DNA of 64,000 bases, taken from contig NZ_CP048437.1 of assembly GCF_010509575.1 (NCBI RefSeq), forward strand, positions 2,046,001-2,110,000, written 5' to 3'. Made by a program: the position numbers and the translations under genes. Of the stretch, positions 9,096 through 18,142 are shown one piece after another (the first letter of the stretch is position 1; each line of letters starts with the position of its first letter). The notes below the pieces were generated by a model. That model was not told the DNA's origin. It saw nothing but the letters and a program-made list of their open reading frames with translations, and did no database searches. The DNA comes from Faecalibacterium duncaniae (GTDB lineage: Bacteria; Bacillota; Clostridia; Oscillospirales; Ruminococcaceae).

Positions 9096-9124
9096 TTGAC
9101 CTTTCATCCAGATGCAACAATAAT
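9096..9124 (+). promoter_or_regulatory. Candidate promoter of galK-galT
   Basis: TTGACC (9096-9101) and AATAAT (9119-9124) are 17 bases apart, about 100 bases before galK. The -10 box is imperfect, and a second AT-rich stretch at about 9148-9158 could also serve. Confidence 0.4.
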
Positions 9125-9220
9125 ACATGGTCTTTTCTCGACAGAACCGATATTATAGAATCAGAAGAACGGGCCCTGGCCCTTTGAAGAATCATTCACC
9201 TATACGAGGAGGAACGCGCC

Positions 9221-10507
9221 ATGATGAAGCCTATTTCTGTCTGGAAGCAGGAGCTGGCGGGCGGCACCCATACCGCCCGGCTGGCCTCCCTCTACTGCTG
9301 TTCGCCGGAGCAGACCGCTGCCCACGCCGCACGCTATGCGGCAGTGCTGGACGGGCTGGAAGCCACCTTTGGTGCCCACACCGAGGCCGGACTGTACAGC
9401 GCCCCGGGCCGCACCGAGATCGGCGGCAACCACACCGACCACCAGCATGGCCGGGTGCTGGCCGGCAGCGTGAACATTGACATGATCGCTGCCGCTGCCC
9501 CCAACAGCCTGAACCAGCTGCGTGTGCAGAGCGAGGGCTATGACCTCTGTGTCATCGACCTTGGCGACCTTGCTGCCCGCAAGGAGGAAGAGAACACCAC
9601 CATGGCCCTGCTGCGGGGCGAGTGTGAGGCTTTCAAGGAGCGTGGCGCTGCCCTCTCCGGCCTGGACGTGTACATCTCCTCCAATGTGCCCAAGGGCAGC
9701 GGCGTTTCGTCCTCTGCCGCCTTTGAGGTGCTGATCGGTGTCATCCTGAACGACCGCTTCATGGCCGAAAAGGTCTCCCCCATCGCCATTGCGCAGATCG
9801 GCCAGTGGGCAGAGAACGTCTACTTTGGCAAGCCCTGCGGCCTGATGGATCAGATGGCCTCCAGCGTGGGCAACATTATCACCATCGACTTTGCCGACCC
9901 TGCCCACCCCGATGTGGAGCCGGTGCAGGTGGATTTCTCTCAGGCAGGCCTTGCCCTCTGCATCCTGGATTCCGGTGCAGACCACGCCGACCTGACCGAT
10001 GAGTACGCCGCCATCCCCAACGAGTGCCGCGCCGTGGCCGCTGTCTGCGGCGGCGAAGTCCTGCGGGATGTGCCCTTTGAGACCTTTATTGCAAATCTGC
10101 CCGCATGCCGCAAACAGTGCGGTGACCGGGCTGTGCTCCGGGCTTTCCACATCTACGCCGACAACCAGCGCGTTGCCCGGCAGGTAAATGCCTTGCGCGC
10201 CGGTGATTTTGAGACCTTCCTGCAGCTGGTCAACGAATCCGGCACCAGCAGCTGGGAATACCTGCAGAACGTCATCCCCGCCGGGTACAAAGAGCATCAG
10301 GAAGTGGCTGTGACCATTGCCGCCGCAAAGCATTTCCTGAACGGCGCGGGCGCTGTCCGCGTTCACGGCGGCGGCTTTGCCGGCACCGTGCAGGCCTTTG
10401 TGCCGCTGGAGAAGCTGGATGCCTTCAAGGCTGAGATGGAGGCCATTCTGGGCGCAGGCAAGTGCCACATCCTCTCCATCCGTCCGGAAGGAGGTGCCGT
10501 GCTGTGA
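9221..10507 (+). CDS. galK: Galactokinase
   Basis: A 428-residue GHMP kinase that phosphorylates galactose to galactose-1-phosphate in the Leloir pathway. The sugar-binding signature appears as GRTEIGGNHTDHQHG (residues about 64-78), the ATP loop as PKGSGVSSSAAFEV (about 157-170), and the third GHMP motif as VHGGGFAGTVQAF near the C-terminus. An AGGAGGA lies before the ATG. The gene overlaps galT by 4 bases (GTGA), so the two are translated together. The upstream beta-galactosidase locus at 45-51 kb would supply its substrate. No galE or mutarotase is in the window. Confidence 0.95.
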   Translation: MMKPISVWKQELAGGTHTARLASLYCCSPEQTAAHAARYAAVLDGLEATFGAHTEAGLYSAPGRTEIGGNHTDHQHGRVLAGSVNIDMIAAAAPNSLNQLRVQSEGYDLCVIDLGDLAARKEEENTTMALLRGECEAFKERGAALSGLDVYISSNVPKGSGVSSSAAFEVLIGVILNDRFMAEKVSPIAIAQIGQWAENVYFGKPCGLMDQMASSVGNIITIDFADPAHPDVEPVQVDFSQAGLALCILDSGADHADLTDEYAAIPNECRAVAAVCGGEVLRDVPFETFIANLPACRKQCGDRAVLRAFHIYADNQRVARQVNALRAGDFETFLQLVNESGTSSWEYLQNVIPAGYKEHQEVAVTIAAAKHFLNGAGAVRVHGGGFAGTVQAFVPLEKLDAFKAEMEAILGAGKCHILSIRPEGGAVL

Positions 10508-12003
10508 TCTCTACTGCCATTCAACAGCTCGTCAACTATGGGCTGGACACCGGGCTCATCCTGCCCGATGACGAGATCTACATCCGCAATCAGCTGCTGA
10601 TGACCATGCAGCTGGACAGCTTTACCGAGCCCGAGGGAGATGTCTGCTACACCGACCTCGAGAGCATCCTGAAAACGCTGGTGGACGATGCCGTGGCCCG
10701 GGGCGTGTGTGAGGACAATTCCACTGCCCGCGACCTGTTTGACACCAAGCTGATGGGCGTGCTGACCCCGCGCCCCTCCATTGTCCGCGCCAACTTTGAG
10801 GAGCGGTACGAAAGCGAGGGCCCCCAGGCCGCCACCGACTGGTTCTATGAATTCAGCCAGGATACCGATTACATCCGCCGCTACCGCATCAAGCGGGACG
10901 TGAAGTGGGTCACCAAGACCCCCTACGGCGATCTGGATATCACCATCAACCTCTCGAAGCCCGAAAAGGACCCCAAGGCCATTGCCGCCGCCAAGCTGGC
11001 CCCCCAGAGCGCCTACCCCAAGTGCCAGCTCTGCGTGGAGAACGAGGGCTATGCAGGCCGGATGAACCATCCCGCCCGCGAAAACCACCGCATCATCCCG
11101 CTGACCATCAACGGCAGCGCATGGAATCTGCAGTACAGCCCCTATGTCTACTACAACGAGCACTGCATCGTGTTCAACAGCCAGCACACCCCCATGAAGA
11201 TCGAGCGGGCCACCTTCCGCAAGCTGCTAGATTTCGTGGGCCTGTTCCCCCACTATTTCGTGGGCAGCAATGCAGACCTGCCCATTGTGGGCGGCAGCAT
11301 CCTGAGCCACGACCACTTCCAGGGCGGCCACTACGAGTTCGCCATGGCCAAGGCCCCCATCGAGAAGAGCTGGGTGTTCCCCGGCTTTGAGGATGTGGAA
11401 GCCGGCATCGTCCACTGGCCCATGAGCTGCATCCGCCTGACCTGTGCGGATGACGAGCGTCTGGTGGAGCTGGCAGACAAGATCCTGACCGCATGGCGCA
11501 GCTATACCGACGAGGCAAGCTTCATCTTTGCAGAGACGGACGGCGAACCCCACAACACCATCACCCCCATTGCCCGGATGCGGGATGGCAGATATCAACT
11601 GGATCTGGTCCTGCGCAACAACATCACCACCCCGGAGCACCCGCTGGGGGTCTACCATCCCCACGCAAAGCTCCACCACATCAAGAAGGAGAACATCGGC
11701 CTGATCGAGGTCATGGGTCTGGCAGTCCTTCCCAGCCGCCTGAAGCAGGAGCTGTTCGATCTGGCAGATATGCTGGTGGCCCGGGTGCCTGCCGAGCAGT
11801 ACCCCGAAGCCCTGCAGAAGCACGCCGCATGGGCACAGGAGATCCTGGCCCGCCATCCTGAGCTGAACAGCGACAGCGTCCACCTGATCCTGCAGGATGA
11901 GGTAGGCCAGGTGTTCGCGCAGGTGCTGGCAGATGCCGGTGTCTACAAGCTGGATGAAGCCGGCCGCGCCGGTTTCGTGCGGTTCCTCGAAAGTGTAAAG
12001 TAA
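10504..12003 (+). CDS. galT: Hexose-1-phosphate uridylyltransferase, class II GalT
   Basis: A 499-residue enzyme transferring UMP from UDP-glucose to galactose-1-phosphate. Its length and the motifs ENEGYAGRMNHP, GGSILSHDHFQGG (active-site His-x-His) and the C-terminal domain fit the Firmicutes class II form rather than the short class I enzyme. I chose the GTG at 10504, which overlaps the galK stop and has GGAAGGAGG 9 bases upstream; the in-frame codon at 10462 lies inside galK and lacks a ribosome site. Second gene of the galKT operon; the repeat element at 12008 follows directly. Confidence 0.93.
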   Translation: MISTAIQQLVNYGLDTGLILPDDEIYIRNQLLMTMQLDSFTEPEGDVCYTDLESILKTLVDDAVARGVCEDNSTARDLFDTKLMGVLTPRPSIVRANFEERYESEGPQAATDWFYEFSQDTDYIRRYRIKRDVKWVTKTPYGDLDITINLSKPEKDPKAIAAAKLAPQSAYPKCQLCVENEGYAGRMNHPARENHRIIPLTINGSAWNLQYSPYVYYNEHCIVFNSQHTPMKIERATFRKLLDFVGLFPHYFVGSNADLPIVGGSILSHDHFQGGHYEFAMAKAPIEKSWVFPGFEDVEAGIVHWPMSCIRLTCADDERLVELADKILTAWRSYTDEASFIFAETDGEPHNTITPIARMRDGRYQLDLVLRNNITTPEHPLGVYHPHAKLHHIKKENIGLIEVMGLAVLPSRLKQELFDLADMLVARVPAEQYPEALQKHAAWAQEILARHPELNSDSVHLILQDEVGQVFAQVLADAGVYKLDEAGRAGFVRFLESVK

Positions 12004-12007
12004 TGGA

Positions 12008-12075
12008 TTAAACCTCTCAGTTATGCTTCGCGTGCCAGCTCCCCTAGTAGGGGAGCCCTTGGCAGAATGGTTTAA
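12008..12075. repeat. Palindromic intergenic repeat, short form
   Basis: The ends TTAAACC (12008-12014) and GGTTTAA (12069-12075) are inverted copies, and a perfect GCTCCCC/GGGGAGC hairpin lies inside at 12038-12056. Its middle (CCTCTCAG, GCTTCGC, CAGCTCCCC, AGGGGAGC) resembles the element at 30353-30470, so both probably belong to one interspersed family. Confidence 0.65.
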
Positions 12076-12092
12076 GTTTATCAAAGCAACGA

Positions 12093-12124
12093 AAGGCCCG
12101 TCAGTAGAGATGCTGACGGGCCTT
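12093..12124 (+). promoter_or_regulatory. Strong stem-loop directly before the cutC ribosome site
   Basis: A 12-bp perfect stem (12093-12104 with 12113-12124) ends one base before the GGAGG of cutC at 12125-12129. It lacks a T tract, so it may be a weak galT terminator, or a 5' structure influencing cutC translation or mRNA stability. Confidence 0.6.
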
Positions 12125-12134
12125 GGAGGTATTT

Positions 12135-12902
12135 ATGACTTACACATTGGAAGTTTGTGTAGACAGTGTCGCAAGCGCCCTTGCGGCAAAGCGGGGCGGG
12201 GCCGACCGGCTGGAGCTGTGCGCCGACCTGATCATCGGCGGCACCACACCCAGCCTTGCGCTGGTGCGGCAGGTCAAGGCCGAGACCGGCCTGCCGGTGC
12301 GTGCCCTGCTGCGGCCCCGATTCGGTGATTTCTGCTACGACCGCTATGAGCTTGCCCAGATGGCCGAGACCGCCGCCGCGCTGGTGCAGGCGGGTGTGGA
12401 CGGCATTGTGACCGGTGTGCTGACCCCGGAGGGGGAGCTGGACGTGGACGCACTGCGCCCCATCTACGCGGCCGCCCGGGCCGCTGCAAAGGCCGCTGGC
12501 CGTCCGGTCGTCTGCACCCTGCACCGCGCCTTTGATGTCTGCAAAGACCCCTTTGCGGCGCTGGAAGCGGCCAAAGCGCTGAACCTTGGCACCATCCTGA
12601 CCAGCGGGCAGGCTGCCAGCGCCCCGGCGGGCGCTCCCCTGCTCCGTCGGCTGGTGGAGGCCGCCGGGCCTGATCTTGAGATCCTGGTGGGCGCGGGCGT
12701 GACCCCGGCCAATCTTCCGGCTCTGGCAGCTGAGACAGGCGCGCACGCCTTCCACATGTCCGGCAAGCAGGTGCTGGACAGCCGGATGACCTTCCGGCGG
12801 GAAGGTGTTCCCATGGGCCTGCCCGGCTTCTCCGAGTTTGAGGTCTGGCAGACCAACGAGGAGACCATCCGTGCCGCGCGGCGGGTCCTGAACGAATTAT
12901 AA
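12135..12902 (+). CDS. cutC: CutC family protein
   Basis: A 255-residue TIM-barrel protein. Family hallmarks are the N-terminal LEVCVDSVASALAAKRGGADRLELC-like segment (here split by position: VCVDSVASAL at residues 6-15, GADRLELC at about 21-28), the GG-T-PS turn, and HRAFD in the middle. CutC was linked to copper tolerance in Escherichia coli, but the molecular function is unsettled. Start at the ATG 5 bases after GGAGG; the TTG at 12123 falls within the hairpin. It is a single gene between the galT repeat and a bidirectional terminator. Confidence 0.9.
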   Translation: MTYTLEVCVDSVASALAAKRGGADRLELCADLIIGGTTPSLALVRQVKAETGLPVRALLRPRFGDFCYDRYELAQMAETAAALVQAGVDGIVTGVLTPEGELDVDALRPIYAAARAAAKAAGRPVVCTLHRAFDVCKDPFAALEAAKALNLGTILTSGQAASAPAGAPLLRRLVEAAGPDLEILVGAGVTPANLPALAAETGAHAFHMSGKQVLDSRMTFRREGVPMGLPGFSEFEVWQTNEETIRAARRVLNEL

Positions 12903-12907
12903 TCCAT

Positions 12908-12951
12908 AAAACGACCCCGGAAAGCTGCAGTCAAGCTTTCCGGGGTCGTTT
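12908..12951. terminator. Bidirectional terminator between cutC and the rhomboid gene
   Basis: An 18-bp GC-rich perfect stem (AAACGACCCCGGAAAGCT with its complement) around a 7-base loop, flanked by A and T runs. It ends two convergent genes. Confidence 0.9.
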
Positions 12952-12956
12952 GTTGA

Positions 12957-13547
12957 TCATCGCTTTTTTCTGGCAGCCGGTCTCCTGCGTTTCCGGGGCA
13001 GCATGGCATACACATACCCAAAGGCTGTGCCGCACACACCGCCCACAATGTGCATGAAGTTCGCCACATTATCGTGCGCAAAGATGATATCATACACCTG
13101 CTGGCCCAGATACAGTGCCGCCACCAGCAGCATGGTCACCGGGATGCCGCCGGAGAAGCCCGACAGCGATGCCAGCATGATGAGCATGAACACGATGCCC
13201 GAAGCCCCCAGCAGGGCAGTATGGGGGAAGAGCACACACTGCAGAACGCCCGAGATGAGCGCCGTGAGCAGGATGCCCTTGAGCAGGGGGCCGCTGCCAT
13301 ATTTTTCTTCCATCGGCGGGCCGATGACCAGCAGCAGGAGCATATTGTTCAGGAAATGATCCCAGCTGGCATGGCCCAGCACATGGCCGAAGAGCCGGAT
13401 GTAAAACAGTGGGTCTTTCAGAGAACCGCGATAGACGCAGAACAGGTGCTTTGTGGTCCAGCCGCCTGTCCACTGCCCCAGGAACAAAGCCCCCAGGGAG
13501 AGCAGAAAAAAGGTCAGGATCACCGGCGAATTGTATTGCAGCTGCAA
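12957..13547 (-). CDS. Rhomboid family intramembrane serine protease
   Basis: A 196-residue membrane protein with about six hydrophobic helices. The catalytic Ser is in GASGIVF, the catalytic His in ANFMHIVGG, and the loop 1/TM2 region has GHASWDHFLNNM, as in rhomboids. It ends in a very basic tail (RKRRRPAARKKR), consistent with a cytoplasmic C-terminus. Rhomboids cleave membrane proteins within the bilayer; the substrate is unknown. Transcribed alone, with an extended -10 about 75 bases upstream of the start. Confidence 0.9.
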   Translation of the reverse strand: MQLQYNSPVILTFFLLSLGALFLGQWTGGWTTKHLFCVYRGSLKDPLFYIRLFGHVLGHASWDHFLNNMLLLLVIGPPMEEKYGSGPLLKGILLTALISGVLQCVLFPHTALLGASGIVFMLIMLASLSGFSGGIPVTMLLVAALYLGQQVYDIIFAHDNVANFMHIVGGVCGTAFGYVYAMLPRKRRRPAARKKR

Positions 13548-13619
13548 TGTAAGCTTGGGACGTTTCGTAAGCGTTTCATCCTTTCAACGCCCGCTCTGGC
13601 ACGGACGGAATTTAAGGAT

Positions 13620-13628
13620 ATTATAGCA
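13620..13628 (-). promoter_or_regulatory. Extended -10 promoter of the rhomboid gene
   Basis: On the minus strand this reads TGCTATAAT. No good -35 is visible, which is usual for extended -10 promoters. It lies in the 82-base gap after the amidohydrolase stop. Confidence 0.55.
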
Positions 13629-13629
13629 T

Positions 13630-14913
13630 TTATGCCAGATACGGGTCAAGCTGGGCATCCACCGTTTTGTTCCGCTTGGGAGCGGGCTTGTGCACGGCAC
13701 GTCCGCGGCAGACCACCAGCTCCAGCTGGCGCAGGGCAGTCAGGTCGTCCAGCGGGTTCTTCCGGGTCACGATGAAATCAGCGCTCTTCCCTGCTTCAAT
13801 GGAGCCGGTCACATCCCCCACACCGGCCAGCCGGGCATTGCGCAGGGTGGCCGTGTAGAGAGCAAACTGGTTGCTCACGCCGCAGTATTTATGGAAGTAG
13901 CACAGCTCCCGCCAGAAATCATACTGTGTGACGTAGGGGCAGCCCACATCATTGCCCAGACCCACCGGAATGCCGTTGGCAAGGGCCGTTCTGGCGCTCT
14001 CCACCACGCCGTCAAAGACGATCCTGCCATTGTACTGGTCCTTCTCAGAAGCGCCGGAAATGGCCGGGTCAAACAGTGCATAGGGCAGCGCCGGGGAAAT
14101 GGTGGTGCAGACGAAAGCACCCCGCTCCTTGTAGAGCCGGATGGTCTCCTCATCCATCTTTGCGCCATGCTCGATGGAGTCCACGCCGTTTTCCAGCGCC
14201 ACCTTCACGCCCTCGGGCGATTCGGTGTGGGCAGCCACGGGATAACCCAGCCTGTGGGCTTCATCGCAGACGGCCCGGACCGTCTCAGGCTTCATCTTCA
14301 GCTCGCCGGGGGTGCCCTTTTGGGTGGCATCCAGCACGCCGCCCGTGATCATCAGCTTGACCAGGTCCACCCCCTGTTCACCGGCCCTGCGGAGCTGGGC
14401 CAGCGCTTCGGCATTGTTGTGGGCCGCCACCGCCACCGAGCCTGCCATGTGCCCGCCGGGCACCGAGATGCCCTCGTTGGCGGCAAGGATGCGGGGAGCC
14501 AGGATCTTCCCCTTTGCCGCGTCGTCCCGGCAGCGGGTATCGAAATCTGCCAGACCGCCCACGGTGCGGATGGTGGTCACGCCGCCCAGCAGTTCCAGCT
14601 TGGCGTAACTGCACACCAGCCGGTAGGCCACCGCCCGGGTCAGGCCATTGCTCAGGATCCTGCGCACCAGTGCGGCGTTATCCCGGGGCTTTGCGCTGGG
14701 CTTGCCGTTGCCCGCCAGATGGACATGCAGGTTGATGAGGCCCGGCATCAGGTAGCCGCTCTTAAGGTCTACCTTCTCATACCCCTCACAGGGGGCGGTA
14801 TCCTCCACGATGGCGGTGATCTTCTCCCCGTCCACCAGCACCATCTTGTGCGCCACCGGCTCCATCTGTTCGGTGCCGTCCAGCAGGATGCAGTTGAAAT
14901 AGGCTCGTTTCAT
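13630..14913 (-). CDS. Imidazolonepropionase-like amidohydrolase
   Basis: A 427-residue metal-dependent hydrolase of the amidohydrolase superfamily. Metal ligands are visible in order: HVH in INLHVHLAG, a Lys in LVKLMITGG that is probably carboxylated, His in VAAHTES and SIEHGAK, and the Asp of GLGNDVG. The C-terminal beta-sandwich (GKSADFIVTRKNPLDDL) is typical. Members act on amide bonds of peptides such as Xaa-Pro dipeptides or on related substrates; which one is not deducible. Start at ATG 14913 with AAGGGAAG upstream; the longer frame to 15045 includes unrelated leader sequence and the promoter. Confidence 0.85.
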   Translation of the reverse strand: MKRAYFNCILLDGTEQMEPVAHKMVLVDGEKITAIVEDTAPCEGYEKVDLKSGYLMPGLINLHVHLAGNGKPSAKPRDNAALVRRILSNGLTRAVAYRLVCSYAKLELLGGVTTIRTVGGLADFDTRCRDDAAKGKILAPRILAANEGISVPGGHMAGSVAVAAHNNAEALAQLRRAGEQGVDLVKLMITGGVLDATQKGTPGELKMKPETVRAVCDEAHRLGYPVAAHTESPEGVKVALENGVDSIEHGAKMDEETIRLYKERGAFVCTTISPALPYALFDPAISGASEKDQYNGRIVFDGVVESARTALANGIPVGLGNDVGCPYVTQYDFWRELCYFHKYCGVSNQFALYTATLRNARLAGVGDVTGSIEAGKSADFIVTRKNPLDDLTALRQLELVVCRGRAVHKPAPKRNKTVDAQLDPYLA

Positions 14914-14956
14914 CCGTATTCTTCCCTTTCCGTTCCGGCGCAGGCCGTTTTCTTTC

Positions 14957-14965
14957 AGTATATCA
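14957..14965 (-). promoter_or_regulatory. Extended -10 promoter of the amidohydrolase gene
   Basis: The minus strand reads TGATATACT 44 bases upstream of the amidohydrolase start. This fits an extended -10 box. Confidence 0.5.
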
Positions 14966-15080
14966 CGTTTGCGGAAGCGATAAAAGACATCTGTCGTTTT
15001 TTCTTCTGCCTCCTGCATTGACATTTCCCGCCCCGGTGGGTACACTTATAAGGTATTCTTTTCTGAAAGGGGGCCCCGCC

Positions 15081-16109
15081 ATGGCAACGGAAGCCAAACT
15101 GCGCCAGCTGGCAGACCGCGGCTGTCCGGTCTACTATTTCTATTCCAGCGAACGGTATCTTGTCCGGCAGGCGGTGTCTGCCGCCGTCCGGATACTGAGC
15201 GCTGACACAGATGAGGAGACCACCGTGCTGGACGGTGCCGCGCCCGAGATCGAGCAGCTCATCATGGCGGCGGGCACCATCTCCTTCTTTGGCACCCGCC
15301 GCGTGGTGGTGCTGCCCGAGCTTGACCCCGCCGCCTACGGCGACAAGGATCTGGAGGAACTGTGCAGCACCCTTTCCAGCCTGGAAAATGCCGTGGTGGT
15401 GCTGGGCAGTGTGTTCGAGCTGGAGCGCAGCAAGCTCAAGACCGGCAAGCGGGCACAGAAGCTGATTGCTGAATGCAAAAAGCTGGGCTTTGTCGAGGAG
15501 CTCTCCAAACCCAAGCCCTACGAGCTGAAGATGATGCTCATTGAGCGGGCCAAGGCGCAGGATACCACCCTGCCCGAGGGCGCTGCCGCAGCCCTGCTGG
15601 AGCGCTGCGGCGAGGATCCCTTCCTGCTGGAAAACGAGGTAGACAAGCTCTGTGCCCTTTCCGGCTACCAGACCGTTACCGCCGCCATGGTGGCCGAGAT
15701 GGGCACCGTGAGCCTGGAAGCGGATGTGTTTGAGATGATCCGGATGATCACTGCCAAGAACGCCACCGGTGCCTGCAAAAAGCTGCAGACCCTGCTGCGC
15801 TTACAGCAGGAGCCCATTGCCATCACCGGCGCAATGATTGGCAGTTATGTAGACCTGTACCGGGTCAAGCTGGGGGCTTCCAAACGGAAGAGCTACGCCG
15901 CCGTGTTCAAGGATTTTGGCTACAAGGGCAGCGACTACCGGCTCAAGCGCTCAGCCGAAACGGCATCACATTACACGCTGGGCCAGCTGGAGACCTGCCT
16001 GCAGGTGCTGCTGGACCTCGATAAAAGTTTGAAGAGCCAGCCCGTGGATGTGCAGACCCTGCTGGAAGCAGCACTCTGCCGTCTGGCGCTGGCGGGGAGC
16101 GGACGATGA
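15081..16109 (+). CDS. holA: DNA polymerase III delta subunit
   Basis: A 342-residue clamp-loader subunit that opens the beta sliding clamp. It shows the N-terminal YYFYSSERYLVRQAV (loosely like the P-loop region lacking Walker residues), a LAxxxxGxDPFLLENEVDKL-type helical middle domain around residues 160-195 and C-terminal collar helices. The ATG at 15081 follows GAAAGGGGG; the frame's longer version starts inside the divergent amidohydrolase promoter. The downstream toprim gene overlaps its stop by 4 bases. Confidence 0.88.
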   Translation: MATEAKLRQLADRGCPVYYFYSSERYLVRQAVSAAVRILSADTDEETTVLDGAAPEIEQLIMAAGTISFFGTRRVVVLPELDPAAYGDKDLEELCSTLSSLENAVVVLGSVFELERSKLKTGKRAQKLIAECKKLGFVEELSKPKPYELKMMLIERAKAQDTTLPEGAAAALLERCGEDPFLLENEVDKLCALSGYQTVTAAMVAEMGTVSLEADVFEMIRMITAKNATGACKKLQTLLRLQQEPIAITGAMIGSYVDLYRVKLGASKRKSYAAVFKDFGYKGSDYRLKRSAETASHYTLGQLETCLQVLLDLDKSLKSQPVDVQTLLEAALCRLALAGSGR

Positions 16110-16723
16110 GTGAACGGGAACTGCTGCACACCGACCGGGTGCTGGTGGTGGAGGGCAAATACGATGCCGCCCGCCTTTCCCACCTGACCGATGCCATGAT
16201 CCTGCTGACAGACGGCTTTGGCATCTACAAGGACAAAAAACGCCAGCTGCTGCTGAAAGCCCTGGCGAAGAAAAACGGTCTGATTCTCTTCACCGATTCC
16301 GATGCTGCCGGGTTCCGCATCCGCACCTACATCACCGGTCTGGTGGGGGCAGAAAACGTGGTGCAGGCCTATGTGCCCGCCATCCATGGCAAGGAAAAGC
16401 GGAAGCCACAGCCTGGCAAGGAAGGCCTGCTGGGCGTGGAAGGCGTGGACGATGCCATCGTCCTGCAATGCCTGCGGGATGCACTGGGCGCAGAAGCCGG
16501 GGCCGCGCCTGCCCGCCCGGAGGGTCGGCAGATCACCTACACCGACCTGTACAACTGGGGGCTTTCCGGCACCCCGGGCAGTGCCGAGCGGAAATACCAG
16601 CTGCTCAACGCGCTGGGCCTGCCGCCCCGGCTCTCCAAAAAGGAGCTGGTGGAGGCACTGAACCGGCTGTACAGCTTTGAGCAGCTGGATACCCTGCAGG
16701 CCGAAATACTAGAAGCACACTGA
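16106..16723 (+). CDS. rnmV: Ribonuclease M5-like toprim protein
   Basis: A 205-residue protein with a toprim domain: VVVEGKYDAARL with the catalytic Glu, and the Asp pair in LFTDSDAAGFRIR. Residues 115-205 match the C-terminal domain usually found in RNase M5 (DUF4093 type), including YTDLYNWGLSG. RNase M5 matures 5S rRNA. The overlap ATGA with holA indicates coupled translation. It could also be a toprim relative with a different RNA substrate. Confidence 0.8.
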   Translation: MSERELLHTDRVLVVEGKYDAARLSHLTDAMILLTDGFGIYKDKKRQLLLKALAKKNGLILFTDSDAAGFRIRTYITGLVGAENVVQAYVPAIHGKEKRKPQPGKEGLLGVEGVDDAIVLQCLRDALGAEAGAAPARPEGRQITYTDLYNWGLSGTPGSAERKYQLLNALGLPPRLSKKELVEALNRLYSFEQLDTLQAEILEAH

Positions 16724-16728
16724 CAGAC

Positions 16729-16761
16729 AAAAAGGAGACCGCACCGCGCGGTCTCCTTTTT
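16729..16761. terminator. Terminator of holA-rnmV
   Basis: AAAAAGGAGACCGC pairs with GCGGTCTCCTTTTT around a 4-5 base loop. It also lies after the stop of the convergent ZIP transporter gene. Confidence 0.9.
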
Positions 16762-16776
16762 GCGTTACAGAATATT

Positions 16777-17529
16777 TTATAGGGCAACATCCAGCGCCAT
16801 CATCAGGGCAAACCCTGCCACCACGCTGATGACCCCCGCCGGTTCGTCTGCCTCCACGGCTTCCGGGATCATCTCCTGTGCCGTCACACAGACCATGCAC
16901 CCGGCGGCAAGGCTCATCAGCCAGGGCAGGGCTGCACTGACCCACCCGGCCAGTGCAAGGGCCAGCAGGCCCCCCAACGGCTCCACAAGCCCGGAGGCAG
17001 CCCCCGCCGCAAAGGCACGGCGCTTAGACCTGCCCTCCTGCGCCAGCGGAAGGCTGACCGCAGCTCCCTCTGGAATGTTCTGCAGCCCGATGCCCAGCGC
17101 AAGGGCCAGCGCCCCGCTGATGGCATCCGGTTCTCCCCGCAGGGCCAGCGCAGCAGCAAGGCCCACCACCATCCCCTCGGGCAGGTTGTGCAGGGTGACT
17201 GCCAGCACCATCCGCCCACAGCGGCCCGGCCCGGCATTCAGCAGGCGGCCCGCCAGCGTTTCCAGCCGCAAAAGCCCTACTGCACCCAGCAGCAGGCCCA
17301 CGGCAGGCGGGACCCATGCAGGCAGCGGCCCCTGCTCTGCCCGCTCAATGGCCGGCAAAAGCAGGCTCCATACGCTGGCCGCCAGCATGATGCCCGCCGC
17401 CATGCCGCAGAGCATCCGCCGGGTGGCAGGCTCCCCGGTCCTCCGCAGCAGGAACACACCAGCCGCACCGGCCGTGGTGCAGAGCATCGGCAGCAGCAGC
17501 ACGGCCGCCGTCAGGAAAATCTGTTCCAA
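16777..17529 (-). CDS. ZIP family divalent metal transporter
   Basis: A 250-residue polytopic membrane protein with about eight hydrophobic helices. The two metal-site motifs of the family are present: HNLPEG (TM4) and QNIPEG (TM5). ZIP proteins import zinc or related divalent metals into the cytoplasm. The His of the second motif is Gln here, a substitution seen in part of the family. Unusually Ala-, Leu- and Gly-rich. Located between two terminated regions as a single gene. Confidence 0.87.
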   Translation of the reverse strand: MEQIFLTAAVLLLPMLCTTAGAAGVFLLRRTGEPATRRMLCGMAAGIMLAASVWSLLLPAIERAEQGPLPAWVPPAVGLLLGAVGLLRLETLAGRLLNAGPGRCGRMVLAVTLHNLPEGMVVGLAAALALRGEPDAISGALALALGIGLQNIPEGAAVSLPLAQEGRSKRRAFAAGAASGLVEPLGGLLALALAGWVSAALPWLMSLAAGCMVCVTAQEMIPEAVEADEPAGVISVVAGFALMMALDVAL

Positions 17530-17602
17530 ATCGCACTCCCCCTTTTCCCGGTCTATGCCAGGGCGGCAGGAGGTGTGCAGAGAGCGACCCTAAACAGGAC
17601 CT

Positions 17603-18142
17603 TCAAAACGATTTCTGCAAAATTTCCTTGATCTGCTCCAGATCCTCTACAAAATAGATCCCCTGCTGGCGTTCCGGGGAGGAGAGCCCCTTTTCGATCA
17701 TCCGGCCAAGCAGGGCTTTCAGGCCATCGTAGTAACCATTCAGGTTATAGAGGATGCAGGGCGCATCCAGATGCCTGAGCGACACCTTAGACATCACCTC
17801 AGCGATCTCCTCCAGTGTGCCGGTGCCGCCGGGAAATGCAATAAACGCATCCCCCAGCGCGATCATCTTTGTTTTGCGCTCCGTCATATCCTTTGTCACG
17901 ATCAGCTCCGTCAGCCCCTCGTGCTGCAGCTCTCCCTGCACAAAAAACTCCGGTTCCACGCCGGTCACTTCGCCCCCGGCGTTCAGGGTGCTTTCGGCGA
18001 TCTCTCCCATCAGGCCGCAGCGGGAGCCGCCGTACACCAGCGCGTTCCCGCTCTCCCCGATCCACCTTCCCAGCTCCTGCACCGCCTGCTTCAGGGCCGG
18101 ATCATTGCCCTCGTTTGCGCCCAGATATACCGTGATGTTCAT
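17603..18142 (-). CDS. LOG family protein
   Basis: A 179-residue Rossmann-type protein with the LOG signature PGGTGTLEE and the upstream GGSRCGLMG. Characterised members release free bases from nucleoside monophosphates (cytokinin riboside 5'-monophosphate phosphoribohydrolase). It lies 73 bases upstream of the ZIP gene on the same strand. Role in this organism unknown. Confidence 0.9.
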   Translation of the reverse strand: MNITVYLGANEGNDPALKQAVQELGRWIGESGNALVYGGSRCGLMGEIAESTLNAGGEVTGVEPEFFVQGELQHEGLTELIVTKDMTERKTKMIALGDAFIAFPGGTGTLEEIAEVMSKVSLRHLDAPCILYNLNGYYDGLKALLGRMIEKGLSSPERQQGIYFVEDLEQIKEILQKSF

